Shown here: piece by piece, positions 16,452 to 25,601 of the stretch
Layout: every line of letters begins with the position of its first letter
Numbering within the stretch: position 1 is the stretch's first letter
Assembly (NCBI RefSeq): GCF_900109225.1
Contig: NZ_FNZK01000001.1
Span: 248,001 to 312,000, forward strand
Length of the DNA: 64,000 nucleotides
DNA from: Propionispira arboris
Lineage (GTDB): Bacteria; Bacillota; Negativicutes; Selenomonadales; Selenomonadaceae
Direction: 5' to 3'
Translations under genes and position numbers: made by a program
Notes under the pieces: generated by a model
Told to the model about the DNA's origin: nothing
The model's input: the letters and a program-made list of their open reading frames with translations, nothing else
Databases searched by the model: none

Positions 16452-16575
16452 ACATAATTCCCCCTAATTTTATTTTTCGTTGGTAAGATAATTCCTATGA
16501 ATATCACAAATAAGTTTTAGATCTGTGTGATGCGTTTATCGTAGCATATGATTTATTAATAAACGAATACAGGTA

Positions 16576-16724
16576 TCTTATTGTTTGATAAGAAAATCTT
16601 ATTTGATTGTGGAGCGGAAATTATTTAGATGTAAAAGCATTATTTTCAGAATATTTTAAAGAAAAAATAAATTTTTAGAAATATTATAAGGGGAATCAAA
16701 AAATGATAAGAAAATGTTATTTTA
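16576..16724. promoter_or_regulatory. LysR-type operator repeats in the divergent intergenic region
   Basis: TCTTAT-TGTTTG-ATAAGA (16576-16593) overlaps ATAAGA-AAA-TCTTAT (16588-16602). A second copy, GATAAGAAAATGTTATTTTA, lies at 16705-16724, sharing 17 of 20 bases with GATAAGAAAATCTTATTTGA at 16587-16606. Repeated partial palindromes between a LysR gene and its divergent target are typical LysR binding sites. A TATAAT at 16772-16777 may be the regulator's -10. Confidence 0.6.
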
Positions 16725-16837
16725 CGATAACTTAATATTATGATGATGCGTTCTATTTTGATAGGGTATTGTATAATAGATATGATACAATTAAATAGAA
16801 ATCGTTTTGTGAAGATAGAAGGAGTGGACGCTAGAAT

Positions 16838-17722
16838 ATGGAACTCCGTCAATTAGAATACTTTCAGATGGTTAGCAAGGTCAACAGTTTTACACGGGCC
16901 GCCGAACGACTGTATGTTTCGCAGCCGGCTGTAACAAACACCATTCGTGCATTAGAAGATGAATTAGGGATACAGTTGTTTGATCGTAGCCAGAAGCAGG
17001 TTTTGCTGACCAGTGAAGGCAAGATTTTTTATAATCATGTCGAAAATGTCTTACACGGTGTCAGTAAAACGTTGACAGATATCAACAATATCAAAAATCT
17101 CAATGGCGGAATACTGAGGCTGGCTTTGACGCCTTTGGCCGGTGTGCGAAATTTCACGGTACTTTTGACAAAATTTCGCGAAAAATATCCGCAGATTCAG
17201 CTCGTTTTTGAGGAAAACAATAATGAAGATGGTCAGCGGGCGTTGCTTGAAGATCGTGTTGATTTGGCTTTTTTGCTGCCGGAGATAAAAAGTAGTTCGC
17301 TGACCTATTTATGGATTGGGCGGCAGGCGTTGGCATTATGTTTATCTGTGGAACATCCACTGGCAACGGCCGGAATGGTACGGTTAGAGGATCTTGTCGA
17401 AGAGCCGCTGATATTATTCAAGCAAGATTGTGCTTTGCGCAATTTGCTGTTGCATGAATTTGAACGAAATAACACCTTGCCACGGATTCAGTTTGAATCG
17501 AACCATATCCAGACGATTAAGTCTTTGGTTGCTGAAAATGCGGGAATTGCTATACTACCCGAAGATTTGTGCTCCGTTGACCGAAAAATTGAAACCGTAA
17601 AATTGAGGATGCCATTATATATCGATTTGGCTTTGGCTTATAAAACGCAAAAAAGCTTGTCGCATGCGGCTAAAGCCTTTATTCAGTTGGCAGAAGAACT
17701 TTATACAAAAAAGAGGATGTGA
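16838..17722 (+). CDS. LysR-family transcriptional regulator
   Basis: Residues 1-60 (ELRQLEYFQMVSKVNSFTRA, then AERLYVSQPAVTNTIRALED) are the winged helix-turn-helix of LysR proteins, followed by a periplasmic-binding-like effector domain (residues 90-290). It is divergent from the lyase-transporter operon over a 386-base gap containing repeated LysR-type sites, so it is the likely activator of that operon in response to the imported acid. Its stop overlaps the region of the next start, suggesting coexpression with the downstream sensor-like gene. Confidence 0.92.
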   Translation: MELRQLEYFQMVSKVNSFTRAAERLYVSQPAVTNTIRALEDELGIQLFDRSQKQVLLTSEGKIFYNHVENVLHGVSKTLTDINNIKNLNGGILRLALTPLAGVRNFTVLLTKFREKYPQIQLVFEENNNEDGQRALLEDRVDLAFLLPEIKSSSLTYLWIGRQALALCLSVEHPLATAGMVRLEDLVEEPLILFKQDCALRNLLLHEFERNNTLPRIQFESNHIQTIKSLVAENAGIAILPEDLCSVDRKIETVKLRMPLYIDLALAYKTQKSLSHAAKAFIQLAEELYTKKRM

Positions 17723-17727
17723 TTTCA

Positions 17728-18606
17728 ATGAAATTGGCATTTGCCGCTGTCGGATCGAACGTTTTGGTTGCCGAGGAAATAAAAAGAGCTGTAAAATCAA
17801 TTTTTTATAAAGATATAAATATAGAAGCATACACTTTAGAAAATTTGACGGCTGAGATGGATGCCGATCTTTATATTTGTGCAACGACTCAAATGGAACG
17901 TCTTTGCACGCTTGTATCGCCGGAAAAGATAGTTTGTCTAGAACTTATGCCTTCATCAAAATTTTTTCTCTCTGTAGGAAGAATCCCTCAAGGTGAAAAG
18001 GTTTATGTTTGGAACAATCACTTGCGGTATACGCAAATTATCGAAAAATATTGCCAAAGCTTAGGAATTCGAGATATTATTTTTGAACCGCTGCCCTATG
18101 ATGATCTTTCTGTTGAAGTCGTTTTAGAAAAATTGAAAAAGGCTAAATATTTAATTGGTGTCGATTGCTTTATCGATGGCGATCTTTTAGGAAATGAACA
18201 GTATGCGCAATGCTTGCCAGAAGAGGTGGTGTTAATCAAAGCTCAGCGTGTGGCGGCGATTCATTCGGCAAGTCTTCTCCTGTGGACGATTGCCGGTTTG
18301 ATGCGGCAGACGATAGCCATTAAACGTTGCCAGATTGAAGGGGAAGATACAGCAGAGGTGGAAGCAGATAAGCTGTTTCTTTATGCCGAGCAGGCGGTTG
18401 AGCTCATTCGTGATTCAATCAATAAGGCCGTTTGTAACCAGATTTCACCGGAAGCTGCTTCAATCCAGCCCAATGGAACAACTGATTCTTGGGTGAATCC
18501 GGTACATACTTGCCTTCAGGAAAAGCTTGCTGGTATTGATGAACTTCAGGTGGTACTTGCACAGTTACAGGAAAAATTGAAATTGATTGAAGCGAGCGCT
18601 CGATGA
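17728..18606 (+). CDS. PrpR_N-like sensor-type protein without output domain
   Basis: A 292-residue cytoplasmic protein. The first two-thirds (KLAFAAVGSNVLVAEEIKRA, KVYVWNNHLRYTQIIEKYCQ, KKAKYLIGVDCFIDGDLLG) resemble the paired Rossmann-like receptor halves (PrpR_N-type) seen at the N-terminus of some sigma-54 activators in anaerobic Firmicutes. No AAA+ or DNA-binding domain follows; the C-terminus is helical. ATG 17728 is preferred over GTG 17719 because AGAGG is correctly spaced only for the former. It is linked to the LysR gene, so it might sense the same metabolite. Family assignment is tentative. Confidence 0.5.
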   Translation: MKLAFAAVGSNVLVAEEIKRAVKSIFYKDINIEAYTLENLTAEMDADLYICATTQMERLCTLVSPEKIVCLELMPSSKFFLSVGRIPQGEKVYVWNNHLRYTQIIEKYCQSLGIRDIIFEPLPYDDLSVEVVLEKLKKAKYLIGVDCFIDGDLLGNEQYAQCLPEEVVLIKAQRVAAIHSASLLLWTIAGLMRQTIAIKRCQIEGEDTAEVEADKLFLYAEQAVELIRDSINKAVCNQISPEAASIQPNGTTDSWVNPVHTCLQEKLAGIDELQVVLAQLQEKLKLIEASAR

Positions 18607-18713
18607 TGCAAGGACGGTAAAATGAAAAGGCGGTTGTTGACCTTTCGGGTCATCTTTTTGCTTTATTGCAGATTATGATGGACAAGGCATAAAAGTTATA
18701 CTCTATAATATGT

Positions 18714-18754
18714 AAAAGCTGTACAATTTATTATGTGAATTGTACAGCTTTTTT
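18714..18754 (+). terminator. Intrinsic terminator related to the A-D hairpins
   Basis: Arms AAAAGCTGTACAATT (18714-18728) and AATTGTACAGCTTTT (18738-18752) pair perfectly around a 9-base loop, with a T-run behind. The AAAGCTGT...ACAGCTTT motif echoes repeats A-D, and CTATAATATG sits just upstream, so it may be a distant member of the same element. Confidence 0.8.
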
Positions 18755-18850
18755 GTAGCGGATCATCTTAAATTTCTTCTTGCAGAGTTCCCGCTTGAAG
18801 TGTAATATTAAAAATATATAATTCATGATGAAGAAAGGGGCTTGATCTAT

Positions 18851-19450
18851 ATGAAAAAAACCATTGTTTTAATTTTGGGATTGCTGTTTTGTTTTGGCAA
18901 TTACGTCTTTGCTGCTAATTCAGATTCATCAAGGCTTGATGGAAAACCGGCTTCTTTTAATCCAGGTCATATCACTGGATATTTTATTTGGCAGGACAAA
19001 GATGGATTACATTTGCGTACAACAACATCGAATGAAAAACATGAGTTTACCGGAACGATACATACGGATGGTGTTTTCAAGGATATATTTGAAAGTTCAA
19101 AAGGGACAAATAACACTTTCAATTTAAATAAAGATCATAATACAATTGATTTTAAATTTATTACAACTGGTGGAAGTGACGCTATTGATTTGAACCTACA
19201 CAGAGCAACCTATATAAAGTTTAGTTTGTCTATGGACAGCGTAAATATTGAGCCAACGAATGTTTATATCGGTAAGAAGGGATGGCATCCAGACAATTAT
19301 AAATTTACAATCAGTGAAGATGATAATTTGATGGAGATGGGTGACACGGATACGGTCATTGTTCTAGGCGATAGTCCTTTTTTTGGCTGGTGGAATTTCC
19401 CTGAAGGTTCATATGGTCCTGGACCATATAGACATGGGCATCATTGGTAA
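18851..19450 (+). CDS. Secreted protein of unknown function
   Basis: A 199-residue protein with a clear signal peptide (KKTIVLILGLLFCFGNYVFA, cleavage near AA-NS). The mature part is beta-rich with HITGYFIWQDKDGLHLRTTT and HEFTGTIHTDGVFKDIFES, and a glycine/proline/histidine-rich tail (GSYGPGPYRHGHHW). It has no cysteine pairs or catalytic motif I recognise. ATG 18851 follows AAGGGG by 10 bases. It probably acts in the periplasm; the histidine tail could bind metal, but this is only a guess. Confidence 0.7.
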   Translation: MKKTIVLILGLLFCFGNYVFAANSDSSRLDGKPASFNPGHITGYFIWQDKDGLHLRTTTSNEKHEFTGTIHTDGVFKDIFESSKGTNNTFNLNKDHNTIDFKFITTGGSDAIDLNLHRATYIKFSLSMDSVNIEPTNVYIGKKGWHPDNYKFTISEDDNLMEMGDTDTVIVLGDSPFFGWWNFPEGSYGPGPYRHGHHW

Positions 19451-19553
19451 TAGATTTATTAAATACACAAAAAAATGATTTTTCGCATAAGTGAAATGAC
19501 GATAGAAGAATCTAATGCATTGAAGCAAGCCTTATCATGGGAATAATGTAAAA

Positions 19554-19589
19554 GTAGAGCCTGTATCTTTCGATACAGGCTCTACTTTT
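19554..19589. terminator. Strong bidirectional terminator
   Basis: GTAGAGCCTGTATC and GATACAGGCTCTAC form a perfect 14-bp stem with a TTTC loop, with TTTT following on the plus strand and TTTTAC on the minus strand. It separates the secreted-protein gene from the convergent coiled-coil gene. Confidence 0.85.
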
Positions 19590-19615
19590 GATACAGGCAA
19601 CGGAGAAAATAAAAA

Positions 19616-19951
19616 TTATTTAATAGCACGAAGTCTGGTAAGCTCAGACTCTTGATAAAAAAGCCGTGTATTCAAGGTATCAATTTTCGCATTCATACTC
19701 GTTACACTATCTTTGTTCGCCGTATTAAGTTCTAAATTTTCAAGCTTCGCATTGGTGATTTCCTGATTGTGCAACAGAGCTTTAATAATATCCGTATCTT
19801 CTTGCAGCTGTGATTTAATATCAGTGATTTCAGATTTCATGCCAGAAACATCAGATTTAATATCGGTGATTTCGGATTTTATTCCCGAAATATCAAATTT
19901 TATACCTTTTAATTCAGATAAAACCAATCCCTGAAATTCTTCATTGGTCAT
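19616..19951 (-). CDS. Small coiled-coil protein with tandem heptad repeats
   Basis: A 111-residue protein. Residues 13-50 hold near-identical repeats of the type DISGIKSEITDIKSDVSGMK that place hydrophobic residues in heptad register, followed by a second coiled-coil (ITNAKLENLELN, NAKIDTLNTRLF). No membrane segment or enzymatic motif. Such proteins are common as stand-alone genes in Negativicutes and clostridia and their role is unknown. It ends near a bidirectional terminator. Confidence 0.7.
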   Translation of the reverse strand: MTNEEFQGLVLSELKGIKFDISGIKSEITDIKSDVSGMKSEITDIKSQLQEDTDIIKALLHNQEITNAKLENLELNTANKDSVTSMNAKIDTLNTRLFYQESELTRLRAIK

Positions 19952-20154
19952 AGATGGTATCTCCCTTGCTTATTTGTTAGTGATTCTATTATAGCATCAA
20001 AAATAAATAATTTATACTGGTTTTAATTCCCTTTTTAATAGCATTGTTCTAGGCATTATATTATTATCGTGTCTGTTTTCTGCAGAGGGCGGATATAAAA
20101 GGGCATCAACGTGACAGTTTGTTGCATACCGTGCAGTATCGCTATATAATTAAA

Positions 20155-20184
20155 TTGTAGAAACTCCTTCTTGGGGCATGTAGT
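20155..20184 (+). promoter_or_regulatory. Shared upstream motif, copy 1 (yvrJ-like gene)
   Basis: CTTGGGGCATGTAGT at 20170-20184 lies 21 bases before the yvrJ-like start. The identical 15-mer occurs 22 bases before the DUF1659 gene. Similarity extends left to a common TTGTA, giving 23 matches in 30. The fixed distance suggests a common promoter, possibly for an alternative sigma factor, or a leader element. Confidence 0.55.
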
Positions 20185-20205
20185 CCTAGAGAGGGGGTGG
20201 AAATT

Positions 20206-20349
20206 ATGGATCAACTTTTGATGTATATGTCCAGCTATGGTTTTCCTATGGTAGTCAGTGCTTTTTTGCTGGTGCGGATTGAAAAGAAGCTGGATATACT
20301 AGACAGCAGTATCCGTGATTTGACACGTGTGATTGAAAAGAAACTTTAG
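20206..20349 (+). CDS. YvrJ-family small membrane protein
   Basis: A 47-residue protein, DQLLMYMSSYGFPMVVSAFL then LVRIEKKLDILDSSIRDLTR. One membrane helix containing the GFP motif followed by an amphipathic R-I-E-x-K-L tail is the YvrJ signature. SD GAGGGGGTGG precedes the ATG. In many Firmicutes yvrJ sits directly with DUF1659 and DUF2922 genes. Here manC lies between them, and the shared motif upstream of both parts suggests they are still coregulated. Confidence 0.85.
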   Translation: MDQLLMYMSSYGFPMVVSAFLLVRIEKKLDILDSSIRDLTRVIEKKL

Positions 20350-20386
20350 AAAATGACTGAAGAAATAATAAAGGAGCCAGAATTTT

Positions 20387-21754
20387 ATGAAGGTAATTAT
20401 TTTAGCAGGCGGTGGTGGCACGCGCCTTTTTCCGTTGTCACGTAAATGTATGCCAAAGCAGTTTTTGGCAATTGATCAAGATAAGACACTTTTGGCGGAA
20501 ACAATTGAACGTTTCAAGAATTTGGTTAAACCAGAAGATATTGTAATCGTTACGAACCAGGAATATATTCATCATGTAAAAAGTGAACTGGCTTTATGTG
20601 GCGCAAGTGAAGCTCATATTGTGGTGGAAACGGAACCTCGGAATACTGCACCGGCTATTGCCTTAGCTGCGCAATATTGTCTGGATGAACTGGGCTGTGC
20701 CAAGGATGAAGTGATGTTTATTTCGACTTCGGATCATATCATTCGTCCGGTCGTTGTGTTTCAAAATGCCGTGACTAAGGCGGCTGAATTTGCGAGTAAG
20801 GGGAATTTTGTTACGTTTGGGGTGAAACCAACGAAACCAGAAACGGGTTTTGGTTATATTGAAGCGGGTGAAGATCTGCATGGTGCTTATAAAACGAGTG
20901 CTTTTAAGGAAAAACCAGATCTTGAAACAGCTAAGGCATATTTGGCAAAAGGGAATTATTATTGGAATTCCGGATTATTCGCTTTTCGGGTGGATGTGTA
21001 CCAAAATGAAATTCGTCAATATGCACCGGCTATTCATAAAGAGCTGAAAGCTAATTATAGAGAAACAGCAGCGAACTTTTCGAATATGCCAAACATTTCG
21101 ATTGATTATGCGGTGGCGGAAAAGTCGAAACTAGGAGTTACGATTCCACTCAATTTGTATTGGAATGATGTGGGGTCCTGGGATGCAATTTATGATGTGC
21201 TGGATAAGGATGATTTTGGCAATGCTTTACAGGGGGATTGCCTGCCAATTGATTGTTCGAACAGCCTCATGCTGGGACAAAGCCGCTTGATTGCCGGGAT
21301 TGGTCTGGATAATATCATGGTTGTGGAAACATCCGATGTGATTTTGGTAGCTCAAAAAGGCGAATCCCAGAAAGTAAAAGATCTGGTGGATATTTTAAAA
21401 GCCAGAGGTCGTAAGGAAGCAACCGAGCATACGACGATGTATTTTCCTTGGGGGAGTGCAACGAGTCTAGGCGGTGGCCGCGGCTATAAGATGAAACGCC
21501 TAGTAATCAATTCTGGCGAAGGTTTAGATACTAGGATGCACTATCATCGCAGTGTCCATTGGATCGTTACGCAGGGGACAGCAGAGGTCACTATCGGTGA
21601 TGCTGTGCAGATGCTCCATAGTAATGAGAGTGTCTTTATCCCGATGACGACAAAATATGGGCTGCAAAATCCAGGGAAGATGTCGCTGGTTGTGATTGAA
21701 GTAGAAAACGGTGAATATCTGGAGGACGATGATGTCGTTTTGCTGACGCAATAA
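20387..21754 (+). CDS. manC: Mannose-1-phosphate guanylyltransferase / mannose-6-phosphate isomerase
   Basis: Residues 1-340 are a nucleotidyltransferase: IILAGGGGTRLFPLSRKCMP (nucleotide loop), PRNTAPAIALAA, GYIEAG, FKEKPD, and YYWNSGLFAF. Residues 350-455 are the type II isomerase cupin, with MHYHRSVHWIVTQGTAEVTI and PMTTKYGLQNPGK. The bifunctional enzyme converts fructose-6-phosphate via mannose-6-phosphate to GDP-mannose, used for surface polysaccharides. Length 455 is typical. It starts 37 bases after the yvrJ-like gene and is followed by a terminator. Confidence 0.93.
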   Translation: MKVIILAGGGGTRLFPLSRKCMPKQFLAIDQDKTLLAETIERFKNLVKPEDIVIVTNQEYIHHVKSELALCGASEAHIVVETEPRNTAPAIALAAQYCLDELGCAKDEVMFISTSDHIIRPVVVFQNAVTKAAEFASKGNFVTFGVKPTKPETGFGYIEAGEDLHGAYKTSAFKEKPDLETAKAYLAKGNYYWNSGLFAFRVDVYQNEIRQYAPAIHKELKANYRETAANFSNMPNISIDYAVAEKSKLGVTIPLNLYWNDVGSWDAIYDVLDKDDFGNALQGDCLPIDCSNSLMLGQSRLIAGIGLDNIMVVETSDVILVAQKGESQKVKDLVDILKARGRKEATEHTTMYFPWGSATSLGGGRGYKMKRLVINSGEGLDTRMHYHRSVHWIVTQGTAEVTIGDAVQMLHSNESVFIPMTTKYGLQNPGKMSLVVIEVENGEYLEDDDVVLLTQ

Positions 21755-21774
21755 AATATGTAAATAATGTAAGT

Positions 21775-21818
21775 GAGCTGTTAAGAGGAGAGGGACTTCT
21801 TTTTAACAGCTCATTTTT
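21775..21818 (+). terminator. Terminator after manC
   Basis: GAGCTGTTAA (21775-21784) and TTAACAGCTC (21803-21812) pair perfectly, followed by ATTTTTATTTT. Confidence 0.8.
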
Positions 21819-21840
21819 ATTTTGAAAATTTTCTTAGTGC

Positions 21841-21870
21841 TTGTAAAATTCTTTCCTTGGGGCATGTAGT
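21841..21870 (+). promoter_or_regulatory. Shared upstream motif, copy 2 (DUF1659 gene)
   Basis: CTTGGGGCATGTAGT at 21856-21870, identical to 20170-20184, lies 22 bases before the DUF1659 start. The preceding TTGTAAAATTCTTTC parallels the first copy. It lies directly after the manC terminator, so it must serve a new transcript. Confidence 0.55.
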
Positions 21871-21892
21871 AGAGTGAAAGGGGATGAGATAA

Positions 21893-22117
21893 ATGGCAGC
21901 AGTAAAAAAAGGACAAACCAGTAAGCTGATTTTGAAAGTGCAGACTGGTCAAAACAAAGCTGGGGAAGTGACTTTGAGCCAAAGAACATTCAACAATGTG
22001 AATCCAGCTCTCGCCGATGTAGATTTATTGGCAATCGGTACAGCCTTAGGCGCATTGCAGTCGCATACTGTGGATTCTGTGAATCGTCAAGATGAAGCAC
22101 AAATCGGACAAGCCTAA
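21893..22117 (+). CDS. DUF1659 family protein
   Basis: A 74-residue protein (KKGQTSKLILKVQTGQNKAG, VTLSQRTFNNVNP, ALADVDLLAIGTALGALQSH). This is the DUF1659 pattern: a strand-rich N-terminus ending in RTFxNV and a helix of the type LxxIGxALxxLQ. Function is unknown. It is followed by a DUF2922 gene 33 bases later, the usual partner, and both are made from a transcript starting after the manC terminator. Confidence 0.85.
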   Translation: MAAVKKGQTSKLILKVQTGQNKAGEVTLSQRTFNNVNPALADVDLLAIGTALGALQSHTVDSVNRQDEAQIGQA

Positions 22118-22150
22118 GCAAGGTAAATAAAAAAGGGGAGGTGAAACGGT

Positions 22151-22363
22151 ATGACGAAAAAATTGCAGATGGTATTTACGTTAGATTCTGGTAAAACTTT
22201 GACGTACAGTCTGGCTGATCCGAAAGATGGTCTGACAAAAGTCGAAGTGGAAGCTGCGATGCAGGCTGTTATCGACAAAAAAGCGATTATAAGCAGCAAT
22301 GGATCTCCAGTGAAAATCAAAGAAACAAGTATCAAAAGCACGGATGAAGTGGCTTTAGCATAA
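22151..22363 (+). CDS. DUF2922 family protein
   Basis: A 70-residue protein (KKLQMVFTLDSGKTLTYSLA, DPKDGLTKVEVEAAMQAVID, IKETSIKSTDEVALA). The D-P-K-xx-L-T segment and the closing strand are typical of DUF2922, which accompanies DUF1659 and YvrJ in Firmicutes. Function unknown. SD GGGGAGG is at normal distance. A strong terminator follows. Confidence 0.85.
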   Translation: MTKKLQMVFTLDSGKTLTYSLADPKDGLTKVEVEAAMQAVIDKKAIISSNGSPVKIKETSIKSTDEVALA

Positions 22364-22373
22364 GACAAAACGA

Positions 22374-22410
22374 GGAGCAGAAAATCGTAAGGATTTTCTG
22401 CTCCTTTTTT
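22374..22410 (+). terminator. Terminator after the DUF2922 gene
   Basis: GGAGCAGAAAATC (22374-22386) and GATTTTCTGCTCC (22392-22404) form a 13-bp stem followed by six T. Confidence 0.88.
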
Positions 22411-22468
22411 GATTGTTGCTGTTACTGAAATGAGGGATGTTTGTGAATTAATAAAATTTTAAAAACAG

Positions 22469-22497
22469 TTGATAAATTCTATAGAATATATTAGTAT
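22469..22497 (+). promoter_or_regulatory. Promoter of the decayed beta-glucoside operon copy
   Basis: TTGATA (22469-22474), 17 bases, TAGTAT (22492-22497). It aligns with TTGACA-17-TAATAT at 25377-25405 in front of the intact copy, but both hexamers are further from consensus. Confidence 0.5.
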
Positions 22498-22518
22498 AAT
22501 TATTATATATTGAATATA

Positions 22519-22545
22519 GGGTAGTGGCATTAAGTTGGTTAAACC
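22519..22545 (+). promoter_or_regulatory. Degenerate LicT-type RAT, decayed copy leader
   Basis: Homologous to the intact RAT at 25427-25453 but with two substitutions at positions conserved in the others: GTGGC for GTGAC and GGTTAAACC for GGCTAAACC. A stem CCTTCGAAAA/TTTTTGAAGG overlaps its 3' end, then a six-codon leader frame (ATG 22580, MQNSLW, stop at 22598-22600) and a T-rich hairpin ending near 22637. Confidence 0.6.
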
Positions 22546-22690
22546 TTCGAAAAGAAAATTTTTGAAGGAGTGTTGAAAAATGCAAAATAGTCTGTGGTGA
22601 AACGGAAAAGCAATGGAAATTTGTTTTTGTCGTTTTTTTATTTCCCAAAAGCGAGACTAAAAATAATCAAAGTTTAAGGAGATGCAAAGG

Positions 22691-22750
22691 ATGCTCCTTA
22701 AAAAAATATTAAATAATATGGAAGGTATCGTGCAGAAAAAATTAAGGTGA
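22691..22750 (+). pseudogene. licT antiterminator reduced to 19 codons by internal deletions
   Basis: Reads LLKKILNNMEGIVQKKLR and stop. The first nine codons match the start of the intact licT (25602). GGAAGGTATCGTGCAGAAAAA matches its codons near residue 230, and ATTAAGGTGAGATTTCC matches its stop and 3' flank. Thus two deletions removed about 660 and 110 bases. The joints fall in short A/T-rich identities (AAT and AAAAA), which fits slippage between short direct repeats. No function can remain. Confidence 0.88.
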
Positions 22751-22821
22751 GATTTCCAAGCTGTGCTTTTTGCCGGCTTGTTTTCTAATACAAAATAAAG
22801 AGTAATGAAAAAGTTTTAATT

Positions 22822-24793
<1,972 letters not shown>

Positions 24794-24897
24794 GCAGTCT
24801 GATCAGATTGCTTGGCAGTCTGCGATCGTGTATTTTGTTTTTCAGCAGTGATAGCTTATTATGATGAGCTTGTTTTTTACAATTGAATACCAAGGAA

Positions 24898-24981
24898 GGA
24901 TTGTGACTGGTAATACAGGCAAAACCTAGATTTATGTTGGCTGATTAAAAATTGATTTAGCCAACATAAATCTGGTTTTTT
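24898..24981 (+). promoter_or_regulatory. Classical RAT-terminator pair between PTS gene and bglA remnant
   Basis: GGATTGTGACTGGTAATACA at 24898-24917 followed by GGCAAAACC to 24926 is a near-consensus LicT RAT. AACCTAGATTTATGTTGGCT (24923-24942), which overlaps it, pairs with AGCCAACATAAATCTGGTT (24959-24977), followed by a run of seven T. Bound antiterminator would prevent the terminator and let transcription reach bglA. That gene is now only a remnant. Confidence 0.85.
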
Positions 24982-25036
24982 TGTTTTTATAGGAGGTGGG
25001 TAAGAAAACTGAAAGGGCAAAGGTACGTGATTTTTA

Positions 25037-25139
25037 ATGAATAAATTTCCTGAAGCATTTTTATGGGGCAGTGTGATAGCCGCTAATTAAGGATTCGCTT
25101 TTCTGGTACAATGACTATCATTGCCAGTAATAGAATAAA
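25037..25139 (+). pseudogene. bglA (GH1 6-phospho-beta-glucosidase) remnant
   Basis: NKFPEAFLWGSVIAAN then TAA at 25088-25090 matches the N-terminus of GH1 6-phospho-beta-glucosidases (compare [14 protein letters not shown] at 33047). Directly behind it, TTTTCTGGTACAATGACTAT and ATCATTGCCAGTAAT resemble the codons for the C-terminal [10 protein letters not shown] segment (near 34408-34433). The middle of about 440 codons is gone. With the licT remnant it shows the same pattern: both ends kept, interior lost. Confidence 0.75.
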
Positions 25140-25199
25140 GTTGGACGCAGATTAGCGATTCGATGTATAATTCCGAGTTTGACACTTGAGAAAGAAAAA

Positions 25200-25245
25200 A
25201 CGATTAGAACCCTTGAAAATAAAGAGATCTAATCGCTTTTTTTTT
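25200..25245 (+). terminator. Terminator closing the decayed operon copy
   Basis: CGATTAGA (25201-25208) and TCTAATCG (25228-25235) with a nine-T tract after one C. Confidence 0.65.
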
Positions 25246-25376
25246 CGGTTTTTGAGTAATGTTTTTCTTCTTTTAGTAAACTTAAATTTTTTATTCACAT
25301 AAATGTCAAACTTCCGGGTATAGTAAAACATTATCATATATCGATCAAAAAATACTTAATAAAATTTTCAAAATAT

Positions 25377-25405
25377 TTGACAAAGTCCATAATATATATT
25401 AATAT
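25377..25405 (+). promoter_or_regulatory. Promoter of the intact glycoside operon
   Basis: TTGACA (25377-25382), 17 bases, TAATAT (25400-25405). Transcription would begin about 15 bases before the RAT at 25427. Confidence 0.7.
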
Positions 25406-25426
25406 AATTATAGTAAAATGAATGTA

Positions 25427-25509
25427 GGGTAGTGACATTAAGTTGGCTAAACCTTCGAAAAGAAATTTTTTGAAGGAGTGTGGAAAAAATGAAAAATAGT
25501 TTGAAGTAA
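25427..25509 (+). promoter_or_regulatory. Intact leader: RAT, competing stem and six-codon leader frame before licT
   Basis: The RAT (25427-25453: GGGTAGTGACATTAAGTTGG then CTAAACC) overlaps a perfect stem CCTTCGAAAA/TTTTTGAAGG. The distal arm runs into AAGGAG, the SD of a tiny frame ATG 25489 to TAA 25509 (MKNSLK). A second hairpin with AACGAAAAA and CTTTTTCGTTTTTTTT at 25509-25550 looks like a terminator. The decayed copy has the same layout with the peptide MQNSLW. Confidence 0.65.
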
Positions 25510-25601
25510 AACGAAAAAACAATGGAAATTTGTTCTTTTTCGTTTTTTTTATTTCCCAAAATCGAGACTAAAAATAATCAAAGTTTAAGGAGCTGCAAAA
25601 G

